Assembly (NCBI GenBank): GCA_023374045.1 | Contig: CM041780.1 | Coordinates: 170,806,085 to 170,870,084, forward strand | Direction: 5' to 3' | DNA: 64,000 bases | Source: Limonium bicolor | Taxonomy: Eukaryota > Streptophyta > Magnoliopsida > Caryophyllales > Plumbaginaceae | Shown: positions 62,522 to 64,000 of the stretch, in pieces | How positions within the stretch are numbered: position 1 is the stretch's first letter | How the letters are laid out: each line of letters starts with the position of its first letter | Notes under the pieces: generated by a model | The model's input: only the letters and a program-made list of their open reading frames with translations | What the model was told of the DNA's origin: nothing | The model's database searches: none | Position numbers and translations under genes: made by a program

Positions 62522-62557
62522 TTTAGATTACGGTTTTCTTGTGAACCGTAATCTAAA
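62522..62557. repeat. 14-bp-stem hairpin in CACTA subterminal region
   Basis: TTTAGATTACGGTT and AACCGTAATCTAAA are separated by eight bases. The core TAGATTACG also occurs at about 62,481 and inverted at 62,276, as expected of transposase-binding subterminal repeats. Confidence 0.75.
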
Positions 62558-63371
62558 GTCCTTTTAACTAGAATATTTGCCCATTTACTCTGCACACTTA
62601 CAGTGATCTCTAACACTTCTCTCTCGCGCTACTTCCTTGCTGAAATCGCCTCCTCACTCCCGTCACCTTAGTAGTGCCCATCGCCGCCGTTGCTCCCGCC
62701 ACCTTTGTTACTCCCATCGCCGCCGGTCCATCCATCTACCACTGGTCGTCGTCGTTGACTCTAACGCGTACTGGGTATGCGATTTCTGTCGATTATTCCT
62801 AGTTCTAACTTTGTTCATATATATGTCGATTCCTAGTTCTAACGTCGTTTATGTCAATTCCAAAGAGTGTAATGGAAAATTTTCTAACCTTGTTCATATA
62901 TTTATGCCCAGATTCACAATTAATTGGAACCTAGTTCGAGGGCTGATTTCTGCACTAATCGCCAACTTCGCTGCTTACTAACGGTAATTTTGCAAACCAA
63001 ACTGTAAACTGCTATAGTGATATTTCTTTGTTTATTGTTTTGAAGAGTAAATTTAATTTGGTTATTCTTAGCATTTAGTTTTACAATTAATACATAGTAG
63101 TGTAGTTTTAAAATATAAAATTAGTTTATAAGTAATTCTGATGGTGCGTGTGAATTTGATGTTGATAAAAGTGATTTGGAAATGTTGGAAATATAGGGGA
63201 GATGTTGTCGAATTTTTGTCGTGATTTAGCTAGCATTTTAACCTTGAGTTTTTGATGAATTCTAATGTTGTCGTTTTTTTATTTATGCATCAGGACTACG
63301 ACTTTATTTTGGCTTCCGACCTCAATTGTCTTAGCATAGGCTAATCGTCTACTATATTAGGTAAGATTTAC
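62558..63371 (+). promoter_or_regulatory. Probable promoter and untranslated leader of the CACTA transposase gene
   Basis: A C/T-rich stretch (CACTTCTCTCTCGCGCTACT, 62,609) begins what looks like a leader. The ATG-started frame of 114 codons at 62,637-62,981 shows no domain and a low-complexity His/Arg start, so it is not called as a gene. Repeats GGGGAGATGTTGTCGAATTT (63,195) and AGGGAGATGCTGCCGAAATT (63,573) are shared with the fold-back. Exon structure cannot be fixed by eye. Confidence 0.35.
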
Positions 63372-63399
63372 ATATATATATATATATATATATATATAG
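63372..63399. repeat. TA dinucleotide microsatellite
   Basis: About 14 TA units. Confidence 0.9.
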
Positions 63400-63425
63400 T
63401 ATTTGAAAAACTACCAAACATAGTT

Positions 63426-63651
63426 ATCCGTCCATGATTGTTAAATCTCACACCTAGGGTGTGAATGTGTTTTTAATATGCAGTTTACTATTTATTTCAG
63501 CAGTATCTCTTTATTGTTCTTCGAGTGCATATATTATTGATTAATATCATAATATCGTGCACTTGAAGAACAGTAGGGAGATGCTGCCGAAATTTTCAAT
63601 AAATTACATATTAAAAACACGTTCACCGGGATTTAATACTCATGGATGGAT
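63426..63651. repeat. 226-bp fold-back (imperfect palindrome)
   Basis: Left arm from ATCCGTCCATGATTGTTAAATC to CTTCGAGTGCA (63,529); right arm from TGCACTTGAAG (63,558) to TACTCATGGATGGAT. The arms match over about 100 bases with scattered mismatches, and the 28-base centre is itself nearly self-complementary, so one long stem can form. Could be a small MITE or part of the transposon's own repeats. Confidence 0.75.
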
Positions 63652-63737
63652 TTAGGTTGATAAGATACAAAAATGTAAAGCCTCCGCCACTGGTGACGGT
63701 ATGAAATGGCTGCCTTCATATAAATAGCTAGAAGGAG

Positions 63738-64000
63738 ATGGAACGTTTGTGGATTTATAGCGGAAAGTTGGACGACAAGTTTTTAGAAGGAGTCGATAAG
63801 TTATGCACGGTGTTGGCGAACAATTTGAAACCTTTAGACAAGGGATACATATTTTGTCCGTGTATCGACTGCCAAAACAATCTGAGGTATCGTGGCGTTG
63901 AAACAGTTACAGAACATCTGATCTGCCGCGGTTTTACAAAGGATTTCCAAGACATAATCCGATGGCATGGTCAGAGCGTGTTCAATGTTATTAAGCATGA
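63738..64000 (+). CDS. CACTA/En-Spm transposase, TNP2-type, N-terminal part (runs off window)
   Basis: An open frame of 87 codons without stop to the window end. The ATG is preceded by GAAGGAG and by in-frame stops. The protein fits the transposase-associated domain (Transpos_assoc, PF13963) at the start of plant TNP2-like transposases: an early WIYSG, a run of acidic and hydrophobic positions, then FCPCIDC with the paired cysteines (about residues 47-53), RYRG followed by VTEHLICRGF, and IIRWHG near the end. The order W - CPC..C - HL...GF - W.HG is diagnostic. The gene should continue into the transposase core with its DDE/D residues beyond 64,000. No stop or frameshift is visible, so the element may be fairly young. 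Residues 1-87 only are seen, so activity cannot be judged. Confidence 0.85.
   Translation, partial: MERLWIYSGKLDDKFLEGVDKLCTVLANNLKPLDKGYIFCPCIDCQNNLRYRGVETVTEHLICRGFTKDFQDIIRWHGQSVFNVIKH

Larger units (their letters stand above)
62202..64000 (+). mobile_element. 5' part of a CACTA (En/Spm) DNA transposon
   Basis: Assigned from the transposase domain at 63,738 and from subterminal-type sequence at 62,214-62,320: repeated short motifs with GACG (CAACGACGTCG, TGACGCC twice, TGACGTCC) and TAGATTACG in both orientations. A possible terminal motif CACTACTTGATTTTTTTGAC starts at 62,250, but the sequence before it (ACAAGTGAATTGTCAACGACG from 62,199) also looks terminal, so the exact 5' end is not fixed. 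The 3' end is outside the window. Confidence 0.6.

Noticed and set aside
62637..62981. 114-codon ORF upstream of the transposase
   Set aside because: Low-complexity N-terminus, no domain; more likely leader or untranslated sequence of the CACTA gene.

Overview
The window reads as nuclear DNA of a flowering plant, probably a gene-poor heterochromatic block. It is almost entirely LTR-retrotransposon sequence: tRNA-iMet primer sites, polypurine tracts, TG...CA LTR ends, 5-bp target-site duplications (TSDs), and at the right edge a CACTA (En/Spm) transposase. The species cannot be named. I see no host gene; the only convincing protein-coding stretch is the transposase 5' part at 63,738-64,000.

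Region 1 (1-40,809) is a head-to-tail array of one retroelement with a period of about 9.32 kb. The order is LTR - internal - LTR - internal - LTR - internal - LTR - internal - LTR, with each LTR shared by its two neighbours. LTRs are about 4.30 kb (the first is cut by the window edge, four are complete) and internal domains about 5.02 kb (four complete). Every internal domain opens with a 12-base tRNA-iMet primer-binding site and closes with a G-rich polypurine tract, but I recognise no gag or pol. Long LTRs around a long non-coding core match the LARD class (large retrotransposon derivatives). PBS, polypurine tract and LTR-end sequence resemble Tekay/Del-type Gypsy chromoviruses, a plausible source of the missing proteins. 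The LTR carries a C/T-rich leader with serial splice-donor-like AAGGTAA sites, three consecutive GGTCCGGGAC hairpins and a minisatellite of about 35 bp. Copies are nearly identical except for two indel-rich blocks (1-~3,520 and ~24,180-29,720), which may be consensus errors.

Region 2 (40,810-51,507) holds a probable LTR 3' relic, then two truncated diverged relatives of the same LTR facing each other (arms 41,941-44,445 and 44,989-47,484), forming an inverted repeat with 2.5-kb arms. It continues with an AT-rich tract carrying degenerate repeats of about 160 bp and a minus-strand LTR 5' fragment ending at 51,049.

Region 3 (51,503-59,568) is a very long solo LTR on the minus strand with a perfect TGATA duplication. 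It was inserted into a local tandem duplication and was itself later split by a second, 1,800-bp solo LTR (53,469-55,268) with a perfect GTCTG duplication. The order of events can be read directly.

Region 4 (59,569-64,000) has the continuation of the broken local repeat, a rearranged 1.9-kb LTR with an internal inversion (60,319-62,201), and the 5' part of a CACTA transposon with subterminal hairpins, a tRNA-like segment, a 226-bp fold-back and the start of a TNP2-type transposase running off the window.
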